DNA of 64,000 nt from Caulobacter sp048541825 (GTDB lineage: Bacteria; Pseudomonadota; Alphaproteobacteria; Caulobacterales; Caulobacteraceae). The notes beneath the pieces were generated by a model. That model ran no database searches. It saw only the letters and a list, made by a program, of their open reading frames with translations, and was not told the origin of the DNA. Location of the stretch: the NCBI RefSeq assembly GCF_048541825.1, contig NZ_CP183332.1:496001-560000 (forward strand), read 5' to 3'. This document shows positions 24,468-34,003 of this stretch, piece by piece. How positions within the stretch are numbered: position 1 is the first letter of the stretch; each line of letters starts with the position of its first letter. The position numbers and the translations under genes are program-made.

Positions 24468-24589
24468 GCTGGGTCTCTATTGAAGGTTCGGTAGCAACGT
24501 TCCGAAGATAGGAACGGTTCGGCGTTACGGAACATGCGTCCGTTTCCGACGTAGGTAGGGGCGAGGGTAAGGCATCCCAGGAGGACGCC

Positions 24590-24796
24590 ATGACCGACTA
24601 CGCCATGCCCCACGCTTTTCAACCCACCCGCCGTCCCGCCCGTCCGGGCCGTCCCACCGGCGTCCTGGGTGCGATCAGCTATGCGGGCGTTCTGCTGGTC
24701 TGGGCAGCCCTTTTCGTGGTCGACCGGCCGCTGGCGATGAAGGTGTTCCGCGAGCGCCGCGCCGACTCGCCGATCCGCCGCGACTGGTCCTGGTAG
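24590..24796 (+). CDS. Small single-pass membrane protein, unknown
   Basis: A 68-residue protein with a Pro/Arg-rich start, one hydrophobic helix (LGAISYAGVLLVWAALFVV, residues 26-44) and a basic C-terminal tail. CAGGAGG lies just ahead of the ATG and makes the start convincing. It precedes the epimerase gene by 41 bases on the same strand. No family recognised. Confidence 0.65.
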   Translation: MTDYAMPHAFQPTRRPARPGRPTGVLGAISYAGVLLVWAALFVVDRPLAMKVFRERRADSPIRRDWSW

Positions 24797-24837
24797 AGGT
24801 CTCGCCAAGGCCGGCGAACAATGACAAGCCTTGGGCC

Positions 24838-25863
24838 ATGTCGCTGTCCGTCACCGCCCGCGCCGTCCATCACCCGCTGAAGGCCCCGTTCCGCATCTCG
24901 CGCGGGGTCAAGACGGCGGCCGAGGTGGTGGTGGTCGAGGCCCGGGGCGGCGGCCATGTCGGACGCGGCGAGAGCGTGCCCTATGGCCGCTATGACGAGA
25001 CCGTAGCGGGGGTTCTGGCCCAGCTGCAGCCGGCCCTGGCGATGCTTGAGCGCGAGGGCGATGGCAATATCGATCATGGCGCGGCCCTGGCCCTGTTGCC
25101 GCCCGGCGCGGCCCGCAACGTCCTGGACTGCGCGCTGTGGGATCTGCGCGCCAGGCTCACCGGCGTCAGCGTCGCCGAGGCCACGGGCCTGCCGGTTCCA
25201 GCCTCGCTGGTCACCGCCGTCACGGTCAGCCTGGACACGCCCGAGGCCATGGCCGCCGCCGCGCTGGCCGTCGCCGCCGCGCCGCTGATCAAGATCAAGC
25301 TCTCCGCCGAAGACCCCGCCGCCCGCCTGCGGGCGGTGGCCGCCGCCGCGCCTGATGCCCGCTTGATCGTCGATCCCAACGAGGGCTGGACGTTCGAGAT
25401 CCTGCACGGCCTGCGCTCGCTGCTGGCTGACCTGCCGATCGCGCTGGTCGAGCAGCCCCTGCCGGCCGACGCCGACCAGGCGCTGGACGGCTATGATCCC
25501 CCCTACCTGATCTGCGCCGACGAGTCGGTGCATGTCGGCGGCGACCTGGCGGCCCTGCGCGGGCGCTATCAGGCGGTGAACCTCAAGCTCGACAAGACCG
25601 GCGGCCTGACCGAAGCCGTGCGGATGCTGGAGCAGGCCAGGGGCCTTGGCTTCCAGCTGATGACCGGCTGCATGGTCGCCTCGTCGCTGGGCATCGCCCC
25701 GGCCCTGCATCTGGCCGGGCGCTGCCAATTCGCCGATCTCGATGGGCCGTGGTGGCTGGCCGTGGATCACCCCGGCGGACTGCGTGTCGAAGGCGGGATG
25801 ATCACACCGCCCAAGGCGGGCTTCTGGGGTGACGGTATCGCGGCGTCGGGCCTTTGGCTTTGA
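24838..25863 (+). CDS. L-Ala-D/L-Glu (dipeptide) epimerase, enolase superfamily
   Basis: A 341-residue member of the muconate-lactonizing subgroup of the enolase superfamily. The catalytic lysine motif is KIK (LIKIKLSAED), the metal ligands are in VDPNEGW, VEQPLP and CADESVHV, and the second acid/base lysine is in NLKLDKTGG. Such enzymes epimerise L-Ala-D-Glu from murein peptides, enabling their reuse. The subgroup is clear; the exact dipeptide preference is inferred from family knowledge. Symbol ycjG would apply to the E. coli counterpart, but I leave it blank. Confidence 0.85.
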   Translation: MSLSVTARAVHHPLKAPFRISRGVKTAAEVVVVEARGGGHVGRGESVPYGRYDETVAGVLAQLQPALAMLEREGDGNIDHGAALALLPPGAARNVLDCALWDLRARLTGVSVAEATGLPVPASLVTAVTVSLDTPEAMAAAALAVAAAPLIKIKLSAEDPAARLRAVAAAAPDARLIVDPNEGWTFEILHGLRSLLADLPIALVEQPLPADADQALDGYDPPYLICADESVHVGGDLAALRGRYQAVNLKLDKTGGLTEAVRMLEQARGLGFQLMTGCMVASSLGIAPALHLAGRCQFADLDGPWWLAVDHPGGLRVEGGMITPPKAGFWGDGIAASGLWL

Positions 25864-25927
25864 CGCCAGGCCGGCCCCATCTTCGCCCCAAAGCGTGACC
25901 ATGGTTTTCGGCTCAGCGGAGGACCTT

Positions 25928-26374
25928 ATGCGAGACAAATGGCTGATCGCCGGAGGCTGGCTCAGCGCCGCCGCTGCTCTGCTGCACATCGCGGTGATCG
26001 CCGGCGGACCCGACTGGTACCGGTTCTTTGGCGCAGGCGAGGGCATGGCCCGGGCGGCCGAGCAGGGGTCCTGGGTTCCCGTCGTGACGACCCTGGGCAT
26101 CGCGACCATCCTGGCGATCTGGTCGGCCTATGCCTTCTCCGGCGCAGGGCTGATCCCGCGGCTGCCCCTGATCCGCACGGGCCTTGTGACCATCAGCGCG
26201 ATCTATCTGGCGCGAGGCCTGATCCTGTTTCCCATCCTGGTGTTGAAGCCCGAGCTGATTAACGCCTTTGCCGTCTGGAGCTCGCTGATTGTGCTGGCTT
26301 ACGGCGTGGCCTATGCCTTCGGAACCTGGCGGTCTTGGCGCCATCTGGGCAAGTCCGGCCAGCGCCCCTCTTGA
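25928..26374 (+). CDS. Four-helix membrane protein, unknown
   Basis: A 148-residue integral membrane protein with four hydrophobic segments (AGGWLSAAAALLHIAVIAGG, LGIATILAIWSAYAF, LVTISAIYLARGLILFPIL, SSLIVLAYGVAYAFG). GGAGG at 25918-25922 supports the ATG at 25928; the open frame continues upstream into the epimerase gene without a better start. No family assigned. It is followed 31 bases later by an MscS-like channel gene in the same direction. Confidence 0.75.
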   Translation: MRDKWLIAGGWLSAAAALLHIAVIAGGPDWYRFFGAGEGMARAAEQGSWVPVVTTLGIATILAIWSAYAFSGAGLIPRLPLIRTGLVTISAIYLARGLILFPILVLKPELINAFAVWSSLIVLAYGVAYAFGTWRSWRHLGKSGQRPS

Positions 26375-26405
26375 TCCGATGACGCGGCGCGGCTCAGAGT
26401 AGGCC

Positions 26406-27434
26406 ATGGCCGAGAATCCCCTGGAACGCCTGGACACCTTCGAGCTTCTGAAGCTGGGCAAGGCCTCGGTGACAGTCGGTGGTCTGGCTGCGGCCCTGTT
26501 CATCATCGCGGCATCCCTGTTCGCCGCGCGGCTGACCTCGGCGGGCTTGCAGCGCCTGCGCGCCCGGGCGGCCGGCAGCGCCGCTTCGCTGTACATCGTC
26601 GAGAAGGTGGTGACCTACGGCCTGGTTGTCATCGGGTTCGTGGCGGGCCTGTCGACCATGGGTCTGGACCTCACGTCGCTGGCGGTGTTCGCCGGCGCCC
26701 TGGGCGTGGGCGTCGGTCTGGGCCTGCAGGGCATGGTCAAGGACTTCGCCTCGGGCATTTCGCTGGTGTTCGAGCGACTGGTGGCGGTGGGCGATTTCGT
26801 CGAACTGCCCAGCGGCCAGCGCGGCGTGGTGCATGAGGTCGGGCCGCGCGCCACCCGCATCCGCACCAATGACAGCACCGACCTGATCGTGCCCAACTCG
26901 GTGCTGGTCAATGACCTGGTCATCAACTGGACCCTGCGCAACACCAACCGCCGTATCCGTGTGCCCTTCGTCACCGCCTTCGGGGTCGACAAGCAGAAGG
27001 TGCGCGAGGCGGTGCTGAAGGCGGCCAAGTCGGTGCCCTTCACCTCGCCCGACGACGCCGTGCGCCGCACCCAGGTCTGGCTGGTCGGCTATGGCGAGCA
27101 CGCCCTGAAGTTCGAGCTGATCGTCTGGCCCACCGTCGAGGCCGTGCGCCGCCCGGCGGCGATCTTCGCGGCCTATACCTGGGCCATCGACGACGCCCTG
27201 CGCGCGGCGGAAGTCGAGATCCCCTATCCGCAACGCGACATCCGGGTGCGCGGCCTGTTCGGCGAAGAGGGCGACGAGGCCCTGACCAGCCTGAAGCTGG
27301 AACCCGCCGCCCGTCGACGCAGCAAGGCCAAGGCCGCCAAGCCCGGCTCCAGCAACGACGCCGCCCTGGATCTGGAGCGCGAGGATCCCGATGATCCGCC
27401 GATGCCGCCGTCGCCCCCCGCGCCCAAGGGCTGA
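26406..27434 (+). CDS. MscS-family mechanosensitive channel
   Basis: A 342-residue small-conductance channel. Three membrane helices come first, and the pore helix is glycine/alanine-rich (VFAGALGVGVGLGLQGMVKDFASG), as in MscS. The beta domain follows (ISLVFERLVAVGDFVEL, GPRATRIRTNDSTDLIVPNS). The last 50 residues are a Lys/Ala-rich and then acidic and proline-rich tail, not typical of the core. It releases solutes when membrane tension rises. Possibly cotranscribed with the small membrane gene upstream. Confidence 0.92.
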   Translation: MAENPLERLDTFELLKLGKASVTVGGLAAALFIIAASLFAARLTSAGLQRLRARAAGSAASLYIVEKVVTYGLVVIGFVAGLSTMGLDLTSLAVFAGALGVGVGLGLQGMVKDFASGISLVFERLVAVGDFVELPSGQRGVVHEVGPRATRIRTNDSTDLIVPNSVLVNDLVINWTLRNTNRRIRVPFVTAFGVDKQKVREAVLKAAKSVPFTSPDDAVRRTQVWLVGYGEHALKFELIVWPTVEAVRRPAAIFAAYTWAIDDALRAAEVEIPYPQRDIRVRGLFGEEGDEALTSLKLEPAARRRSKAKAAKPGSSNDAALDLEREDPDDPPMPPSPPAPKG

Positions 27435-27587
27435 GGTTTCTGAACGGCGATAAGCTGAGCGCTTGACGCCCCTTCCGCGCCGCCGCAATCTTCTCGCAAC
27501 TGCGAAAAGAGCAGCAGGCGTGACAGTCGAAAGCAGACGCCGGTTTCGGCGCCCGTCACGCGGCAATCAAGAACGGGGAGACTGCGG

Positions 27588-28637
27588 ATGAAGACCGCGC
27601 GAGGCTTTTTCAAACCCTTGGCCATCGGCGCGCCCGCGCCGTACCGCGATCTGCCGGCCCGCGTCGAGCGCATGATCCACTTCGTGCCGCCGCACCTGGA
27701 GAAGGTGCGCGCCAAGGTTCCCGAGATCGCCTTGAGCGTCGATGTGATCCTGGCCAATCTCGAAGACGCCATCCCTGCCGACGCCAAGGGCGCGGCCCTG
27801 GCCGGGTTGATCGAGATGTCGCGCGCCACCGATTTCAAGGCCCTGGGCGTGGGCTTCTGGACGCGGATCAACTGCCTCAACTCGCCCTGGCACCTGGATG
27901 AGGTCGCCACCATCGTCGAGAAGGCCGGCGACAAGATCGACGTGATCATGGTGCCCAAGGTCGAGGGGCCTTGGGACATCTTCTACATGGACCAGCTGCT
28001 GGCCTCGCTGGAGGCCAAGCACGGCGTCACCCGGCCGATCCTGCTGCACGCCATCCTTGAAACGGCTGAGGGCGTGATGAACGTCCAGCAGATCGCGGCC
28101 GCCAGCCCGCGTATGCAGGGCATCAGCCTGGGCCCGGCGGATCTCGCCGCCAGCCGCGCCATGAAGACTACCCGCGTCGGCGGCGGCCATCCCGGCTATC
28201 GGGTCATCGAGGATCCGCATGCCGACGGCTCTCCCCGCGCCTCGGTGCAGCAGGACCTGTGGCACTACACCTTCGCCAAGATGGTCGACGCCTGCGCCGC
28301 CCACGGCATCAAGCCGTTCTATGGCCCGTTCGGCGCGATCGATGATCCGGTGGCGTGCGAGCAGCAGTTCCGCAACGCCTTCCTGATGGGCTGCGCGGGC
28401 GCCTGGAGCCTGCACCCCAGCCAGATCGCCATCGCCAAGGAAGTGTTCAGCCCGGCCCCGGACGAGGTGATCTTCGCCAAGCGCATTCTCGAGGCCATGC
28501 CCGACGGCACGGGCGTCGCCATGCTGGACGGCAAGATGCAGGACGACGCCACCTGGAAACAGGCCAAGGTGATGGTGGATTGCGCGCGGCAGATCGCGGG
28601 CAAGGATGCGGAATATGCCAAGCTGTATGGGTTTTAG
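27588..28637 (+). CDS. Malyl-CoA/beta-methylmalyl-CoA lyase-like (HpcH/HpaI aldolase family)
   Basis: A 349-residue member of the citrate-lyase beta-like family, closest in style to Mcl1-type lyases. Conserved landmarks include VILANLEDAIP with the metal/substrate acid residues, IDVIMVPKVEGPWDI, LLHAILETAEGV and WSLHPSQI. Mcl1 cleaves or condenses acetyl-CoA or propionyl-CoA with glyoxylate in the ethylmalonyl-CoA pathway and in other glyoxylate routes. No other pathway gene is adjacent. An imperfect upstream spacer of 153 bases may hold its promoter. Confidence 0.86.
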   Translation: MKTARGFFKPLAIGAPAPYRDLPARVERMIHFVPPHLEKVRAKVPEIALSVDVILANLEDAIPADAKGAALAGLIEMSRATDFKALGVGFWTRINCLNSPWHLDEVATIVEKAGDKIDVIMVPKVEGPWDIFYMDQLLASLEAKHGVTRPILLHAILETAEGVMNVQQIAAASPRMQGISLGPADLAASRAMKTTRVGGGHPGYRVIEDPHADGSPRASVQQDLWHYTFAKMVDACAAHGIKPFYGPFGAIDDPVACEQQFRNAFLMGCAGAWSLHPSQIAIAKEVFSPAPDEVIFAKRILEAMPDGTGVAMLDGKMQDDATWKQAKVMVDCARQIAGKDAEYAKLYGF

Positions 28638-28646
28638 GCGATAGAT

Positions 28647-28752
28647 GCTCCCCCTTTGGGGGAGCTGTCGCGTAGCGACTGAGGGGGCCTTCTGGGCTTA
28701 CGCCGAGCTAGCCCCCTCCGGCCCTCCGGGCCACCTCCGCCGGAGGGGGAGG
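28647..28752. repeat. Composite palindromic repeat, CCTCCCCC family (full-length copy)
   Basis: Same architecture as the element at 18457-18567: GCTCCCCC-TTT-GGGGGAGC at 28647-28665, GTCGC-GTA-GCGAC at 28667-28679, GGCCC-TCC-GGGCC at 28720-28732, and CCTCCG-C-CGGAGG leading into GGGGGAGGATC. It fills almost the whole gap between the lyase and the OsmC gene, which converge, and might terminate both. Confidence 0.85.
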
Positions 28753-28760
28753 ATCTGAAT

Positions 28761-29174
28761 TCACCCCACCGTCGTCACAATCCTAGCGCCCTGGCTCAGC
28801 AGCTTGTGGATCGGGCACATCTCGGCGATGGCCAGCAGGCGTTCGCGCTGCTCGGCGTCGAGGTCGCCGTCCAGGGTGATCTCGCGGTCAAACCGCTCGG
28901 GCGGGGTCATGTCGGCCTCGCGGCTGCTGCGGACCTCGACATGCACCGCGCCCAGAGGCCAGTTCTTGCGCTCGGCGTAGAGGCGCAGGGTCATGGTGGT
29001 GCAGGCCGCCAGGCCGGCCGCGACCAGATCGTGAGGGTCAGGACCCAGGTCCAGACCGCAGGCCTCCACCTTGACGTCGGCCACCAGGCTGGTGGGACCG
29101 GCGGTCACGAACATCTGCAGGCCGCCATGACCGCTGTCGTCGGCGATGGCGCTGGGGCGAAGGGCGTCGGTCAT
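28761..29174 (-). CDS. OsmC-family peroxiredoxin-like protein
   Basis: A 137-residue OsmC/Ohr-type protein. The first conserved cysteine is in GLAACTTMTLRLYAERKNW and the second in AEMCPIHKLL, the pair used to reduce organic hydroperoxides. It is of the small OsmC-type subgroup rather than a strict Ohr. The gene is preceded by a P450 gene on the same strand with a 71-base gap, so they may share a promoter. Role in peroxide defence is inferred. Confidence 0.88.
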   Translation of the reverse strand: MTDALRPSAIADDSGHGGLQMFVTAGPTSLVADVKVEACGLDLGPDPHDLVAAGLAACTTMTLRLYAERKNWPLGAVHVEVRSSREADMTPPERFDREITLDGDLDAEQRERLLAIAEMCPIHKLLSQGARIVTTVG

Positions 29175-29245
29175 GGGCGAAGTTCCTTGGGGCGTTCAGC
29201 CAAGCTTGGGTCTCAGGTCGCGCACTGCAAGAGCAGGTCGGTCGT

Positions 29246-30619
29246 CTATCTCCGCGCTATCGGCGTCAGGCGGAAGTCCGGTTCGCGATCGGGTCCCAGG
29301 GAAATCTTGGCCACTGGAATGACCGGCCTGTCGTCCGCCATGGCGATCTGAAACCGAGACAGCAGGCCGCCGAGCAAAATCTGGCTCTCGGCCATGGCGA
29401 AGCTGGCGCCGATGCAGACCCGAGGGCCCGCGCCGAACGGGATGAAGGCGTCCATCCCCCAGGGCGAGGGGTGATCGAGAAAGCGTTCCGGAAGGAAGGC
29501 CGTCGGTTGATCCCAAAGCTTGCGATGGCGATGGATCAGCCACGGGCTGATGGTGATCACGTGGCCCGGCGAGACCTTGCAGCCCTGGACTTCATCTTCG
29601 GCGATGACCTCGCGGCTCATCATCGGGGCGGGCGGATAGAGCCGCAAGGTTTCCAGCAGGACCGAGCGGGTCAGGGGCCAGGCCGAAAGATCCTCCAGGG
29701 TGCGGATCCTGTCTGGCGGAAAGGCCTGGATTTCGGCCTGAACCCGCGTTTGGGTCTTGGGATCCAGAGCCAGCAGATAGGCGGCCCAGAACAGCAGGCG
29801 CGAGGTGGTCTCGAAGCCCGCCGCCAGCATGGTCCCGCACTGATCGCGGATTTCGCTGTCGGGCAGGGGCTGGCCGTCCTCGTCCCGGGCGGCAAGCAGA
29901 CCATCCAGAAGATCGCCCCCTTGCGCGCGAGGCCCGGCGGTTTTGCGGGCGTCGATCAGAGCGGCGACAGCCGTCATCCAGCGCGCGCCCAGGGCCAGTC
30001 GGGGACGCTCGGCGAAGCCGAATTCGCCCGGAGCCCGGGCCAGAAGATCGAAGAGGTTCACATTGGCCCGGCCATGCAGGTAGTCGCGGGCGATCGTGGC
30101 CAGTTGCGCGCCTTCACCGCTGGCGGGGCGGGAAAAGAGGGCGCGCAGGACGGCGTCCAGCGTTGCTCGATGAAAGGTCTCGCTGAGATTGGCGCGATCC
30201 TGGCCCGCGAGACTGTCGGCCAGGGTTTGGCCGGCGGCGGTGAAGTGCGGCAGCAGGGTCTCGACGGCCTTGGGCGTGAAGGCCGCCGCCAGCGCCTTGC
30301 GCTGCCGCCGCCAGGTTTCACCCTCGGTCAGCAGCAGGCCGTCGCCGACGATGGGCCGCAGGATCCGGCTCATCTGGAAGGGCCGCCGATAGCGCGCGGC
30401 ATGGGCGCCCAGCACCTGCTTGACGCCGGCCGGGTCGTTGACCACCAGGCCAGGCCGCCCCAGGAAGGTGTAGGGGATCATCAGGGTGTCGAAATCAGAC
30501 TCCGACCAGGCCCCGACCATGTTTCGCATCATGGCCCAGGCGGCGCCCAGATTGGTCTGCGGCCTGGCGTGCACCTTGGGGGCGGGCGGGACTAGGGGGC
30601 GGGGAACCTGGGCGTCCAT
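29246..30619 (-). CDS. Cytochrome P450
   Basis: A 457-residue P450. The heme-thiolate loop is FGAGPRVCIG, the I-helix oxygen site is AAGFETTSR, and ExxR is in LLETLRLYPPAP. It hydroxylates an unknown hydrophobic substrate using partner reductases not encoded here. The ATG at 30619 follows a GGAAG stretch and gives a normal N-terminus; in-frame ATGs at 30661 and 30700 would add 14 or 27 residues with unusual composition. The acyl-chain/fatty-acid P450 groups have a similar length, but no specificity can be read. Confidence 0.9.
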   Translation of the reverse strand: MDAQVPRPLVPPAPKVHARPQTNLGAAWAMMRNMVGAWSESDFDTLMIPYTFLGRPGLVVNDPAGVKQVLGAHAARYRRPFQMSRILRPIVGDGLLLTEGETWRRQRKALAAAFTPKAVETLLPHFTAAGQTLADSLAGQDRANLSETFHRATLDAVLRALFSRPASGEGAQLATIARDYLHGRANVNLFDLLARAPGEFGFAERPRLALGARWMTAVAALIDARKTAGPRAQGGDLLDGLLAARDEDGQPLPDSEIRDQCGTMLAAGFETTSRLLFWAAYLLALDPKTQTRVQAEIQAFPPDRIRTLEDLSAWPLTRSVLLETLRLYPPAPMMSREVIAEDEVQGCKVSPGHVITISPWLIHRHRKLWDQPTAFLPERFLDHPSPWGMDAFIPFGAGPRVCIGASFAMAESQILLGGLLSRFQIAMADDRPVIPVAKISLGPDREPDFRLTPIARR

Positions 30620-30721
30620 GGTCTGCTTCCAGACGGGGAGGCGCCGGGAGAGGCGCTCCATCCGGAACCATGGCCTAGCATCCCGCAGGGGGCGCTGCAA
30701 TAATTCACTACGCGGTGAATA

Positions 30722-30922
30722 TCAGGCCGCCGCCACGCGCTGGGCTGGAACGTCGAACACGCGGGTCGACCCGCGCCAGACCTCGATCAGGTCGCAGCGG
30801 TGATGCATGTCGATCAGCTCGAACGCCCGCCGGCGCGCGGCCTGATCATCGGCGTAGGGAGCAACATCAAAGCGCGGAACGGAGCCATCGGGCTCGACGC
30901 AGAAGAAGGTAAACACCTGCAT
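30722..30922 (-). CDS. Small DUF6894-like protein
   Basis: A 66-residue protein if it starts at the ATG at 30922 (MQVFTFFCVEPDGSVPRFD). The sequence pattern of two beta-strands, then a helix with several Arg and Ala (DDQAARRRAFELIDMHH), then another strand resembles the small stress-related DUF6894 group. An alternative ATG at 31042 would add 40 residues, but that extension does not look like a domain and lacks a ribosome site. No function known. Confidence 0.55.
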   Translation of the reverse strand: MQVFTFFCVEPDGSVPRFDVAPYADDQAARRRAFELIDMHHRCDLIEVWRGSTRVFDVPAQRVAAA

Positions 30923-31197
30923 GGGAACACGGTTCTCAACAGGCGGGTCCGAGCCATATTCGATGGGCGGGGGCCGCAGGCGCTGGTTTTCTTCTTCACC
31001 AGCTAGGAATCGACCATAGGACCAAATGTCGCGATTCACCATAAAAATGAGTCTTCAAAAGAGACTCTCTCGCGATCCATCTGGGGACGGTCCTGGGGAT
31101 GAATCCGCCCGGGCGCGGATCGTTCCAAAGCCGGTTCCCTTTTTCCGGCTTAGCCACTAGGTTCGCACCCTTTCGTAAACGGCGACGTTGAGACTCC

Positions 31198-32160
<963 letters not shown>

Positions 32161-32178
32161 TCGGACAAGGACGAACCC

Positions 32179-32598
32179 ATGCTCTTCCGGACGATGCTGA
32201 CCGCCGCCGCCATTCTGGCCATGGCGCCCGTCGCGGCCCAGGCCCAGGCCCAGCCCAAGGAGGGCGTCACCTACAGTCCGGCCTATGAGCTTTGCTGGGA
32301 CAAGCCGGAAAACTCCAACACCTACGGCATACTTCGCTGCGGCGAGGCCGAGTTGGCGGTTCAGGACGCCCGGCTGAACAAGGCCTACAAGGCGGACATG
32401 GCCGACCTGGCGGACGGTCCCGTCGCCAAGGCCGCGCTGCTCAAGGCCCAACGGGCCTGGATCGCCTTTCGCGACGCCGACTGCGCGACAGTCCGGGCGT
32501 TGAGCGGCGGCACGATCGCTCCGATCTATATGCAGAACTGCTATCTTGAGCACACCGCTCGCCGCGCTCAGGCGCTGGAAGATCTCCTTAAGCCTTGA
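32179..32598 (+). CDS. Exported LprI-like protein (DUF1311)
   Basis: A 139-residue secreted protein with a Sec signal (cleavage near VAAQAQA). Four cysteines and the WIAFRDADC signature mark the lysozyme-inhibitor LprI N-terminal family. The CDS follows accA by 18 bases and could be read through from it. Periplasmic location is predicted; a lysozyme-inhibiting role is known for some relatives only. Confidence 0.85.
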   Translation: MLFRTMLTAAAILAMAPVAAQAQAQPKEGVTYSPAYELCWDKPENSNTYGILRCGEAELAVQDARLNKAYKADMADLADGPVAKAALLKAQRAWIAFRDADCATVRALSGGTIAPIYMQNCYLEHTARRAQALEDLLKP

Positions 32599-32643
32599 GC
32601 CTCGGACCGCTCGGGCGTAGCCAGGTTCGTCGCGACCCTGCGG

Positions 32644-33087
32644 CTATCTGGGGATCAGGGCCTCGAACGCACGCAGAACCTCTGTGCGCACCTCGGCCTT
32701 GGTCGCCTGATCACCCAGCACGCTCAAGGTGCTGATGAACAGGTCGCCGACCGCCTTGCGACGATCCTGCTCCGAGGTTCGGGAGACGTATTCGCAGAGC
32801 AGCCGCGCGCAGCGCAGGAGATGGACGTCCTCTTCCGGATCGCAAACGGAGATCAGTGCCGAACTGCATTCATAGAGCTCGAGCCAACCTGCCTCATCTT
32901 GCAGACTCTGCGCCTTCCAAGTGCGCATCTGGGCGAACATTTCGGCTTGGCTATGCAGGTTCTCGCTCCGGGCGGCCCGGACTGCCTGCTCTGCCTGCTC
33001 AAGCGCAGTGCGGGCATAGATGCCACCGGATGCCCTCATGGCCTTGACCAGGGACGATGCCTTGTTGATGACCCTGACCACGCTCAT
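32644..33087 (-). CDS. Hypothetical helical protein coupled to a receiver-domain regulator
   Basis: A 147-residue soluble, largely helical protein (RTALEQAEQAVRAARSENLHSQAEMF is amphipathic). No recognised domain. Its ATG overlaps the TGA of the receiver-domain gene upstream (ATGA), which implies tight coupling and perhaps an equal dose of both proteins. It might be a phosphorelay partner or regulator of that receiver, but no histidine phosphotransfer motif is obvious. Convergent with the LprI-like gene, 45 bases apart. Confidence 0.65.
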   Translation of the reverse strand: MSVVRVINKASSLVKAMRASGGIYARTALEQAEQAVRAARSENLHSQAEMFAQMRTWKAQSLQDEAGWLELYECSSALISVCDPEEDVHLLRCARLLCEYVSRTSEQDRRKAVGDLFISTLSVLGDQATKAEVRTEVLRAFEALIPR

Positions 33088-33677
33088 GGCTTCGCCTTCT
33101 GGGGCTGGATAAGCTTTGAAAGCTCATCGTCCGAAAGATTGGCGGTCACCGCTTCGGTGATGTCGCTGGAAAGATCCTTGGCGCGTCGGCCGTCGGCAAA
33201 CTCTGGCGGCGGCGCATCGTTCTTCCAGCGCCGATCCGGGCCGACATAGACGCCGGCATCTATGAAGGACCGCTGCTTTTCGGCGATCCAATAGATCCTC
33301 TCCAGCAGGATGATGGGGCTGGCGGGCTTGGCGATGATGTAGTGCGCGCCGCAGTCGCGGCCCTCGGCGACTTCATGCTCGCGTGTGTGGGCGGAAATGA
33401 TGATCGCCGGAATGATCCGGTCCTCGTCGCGGGGCCGGTTGCGGAGCCATCGTACCAGTTCATAGCCGCTGCACCCCGGCATGTGGGCGTCGGTGAGCAG
33501 AAGATCGAAGTGCTGGCGCGACAAAAGCTCCTTGGCATCATCGCCGCTCGAGGCCGTCGTAATCTTGTCGACCCCGAAACTTCTCGTCAGTTCGCTCAAT
33601 ATCTTCAACGACCTCTCGTTGTCATCAACGATGAGGAAGTGCGTCTTGGTGAAGTTTATCCGACTACTGTCCTGCAC
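33084..33677 (-). CDS. Single-receiver response regulator with C-terminal extension
   Basis: About 197 residues from a GTG start at 33677. The receiver has acidic D18/D19, phospho-acceptor D63 (LLTDAHMPG) and K117 (IIAKPAS). After residue 135 there is an unusual 60-residue tail with YVGPDRRWKN and no DNA-binding domain. An ATG at 33785 would add 36 residues read from an AT-rich stretch, which I think is promoter. Such proteins act through protein contacts. The cognate kinase is not adjacent, though a hybrid kinase lies 3.6 kb away. Confidence 0.82.
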   Translation of the reverse strand: MQDSSRINFTKTHFLIVDDNERSLKILSELTRSFGVDKITTASSGDDAKELLSRQHFDLLLTDAHMPGCSGYELVRWLRNRPRDEDRIIPAIIISAHTREHEVAEGRDCGAHYIIAKPASPIILLERIYWIAEKQRSFIDAGVYVGPDRRWKNDAPPPEFADGRRAKDLSSDITEAVTANLSDDELSKLIQPQKAKP

Positions 33678-34003
33678 TCGGGGTGCTTTCAATTCGTAAA
33701 CATGCGGCCCGGAGGGCAAGGATGGAACATGGATAACAATACATTGACATTCAGAAAGTCCATGTATTGGCACTATACGTGACATAAGTTCTTAGATCAA
33801 CGGTCTGATGCTCAATTCGCCATTCGGGCTGTTGCTCCCCGGGACGGGCGCGGTCGGCGTTCCTTCGCGACGCCAGGCACGCCTTGTCAAGGCGGCATCC
33901 GTCACGCCGGGGGGCTGATCTCGGCGACGCGCTGAAAACGCATCTTGCCTCTCCCCTGCGTCATCCGGGCATAGTGCAGGAAAATCAGAGGGAACCCCGT
34001 GTC
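33678..34003. other. Intergenic region between a divergent regulator and a nitronate monooxygenase gene
   Basis: This stretch of about 325 bases contains an AT-rich patch (33700-33790) and an 8-base inverted repeat, CAATACAT (33737-33744) and ATGTATTG (33762-33769), 17 bases apart. It probably contains the promoters of the two divergent genes. I see no gene in it. Confidence 0.5.

Noticed and set aside
27588..28637. Citrate lyase beta subunit
   Set aside because: Length of 349 residues and motifs fit Mcl1-type lyases; no citrate lyase alpha or gamma subunit is near.
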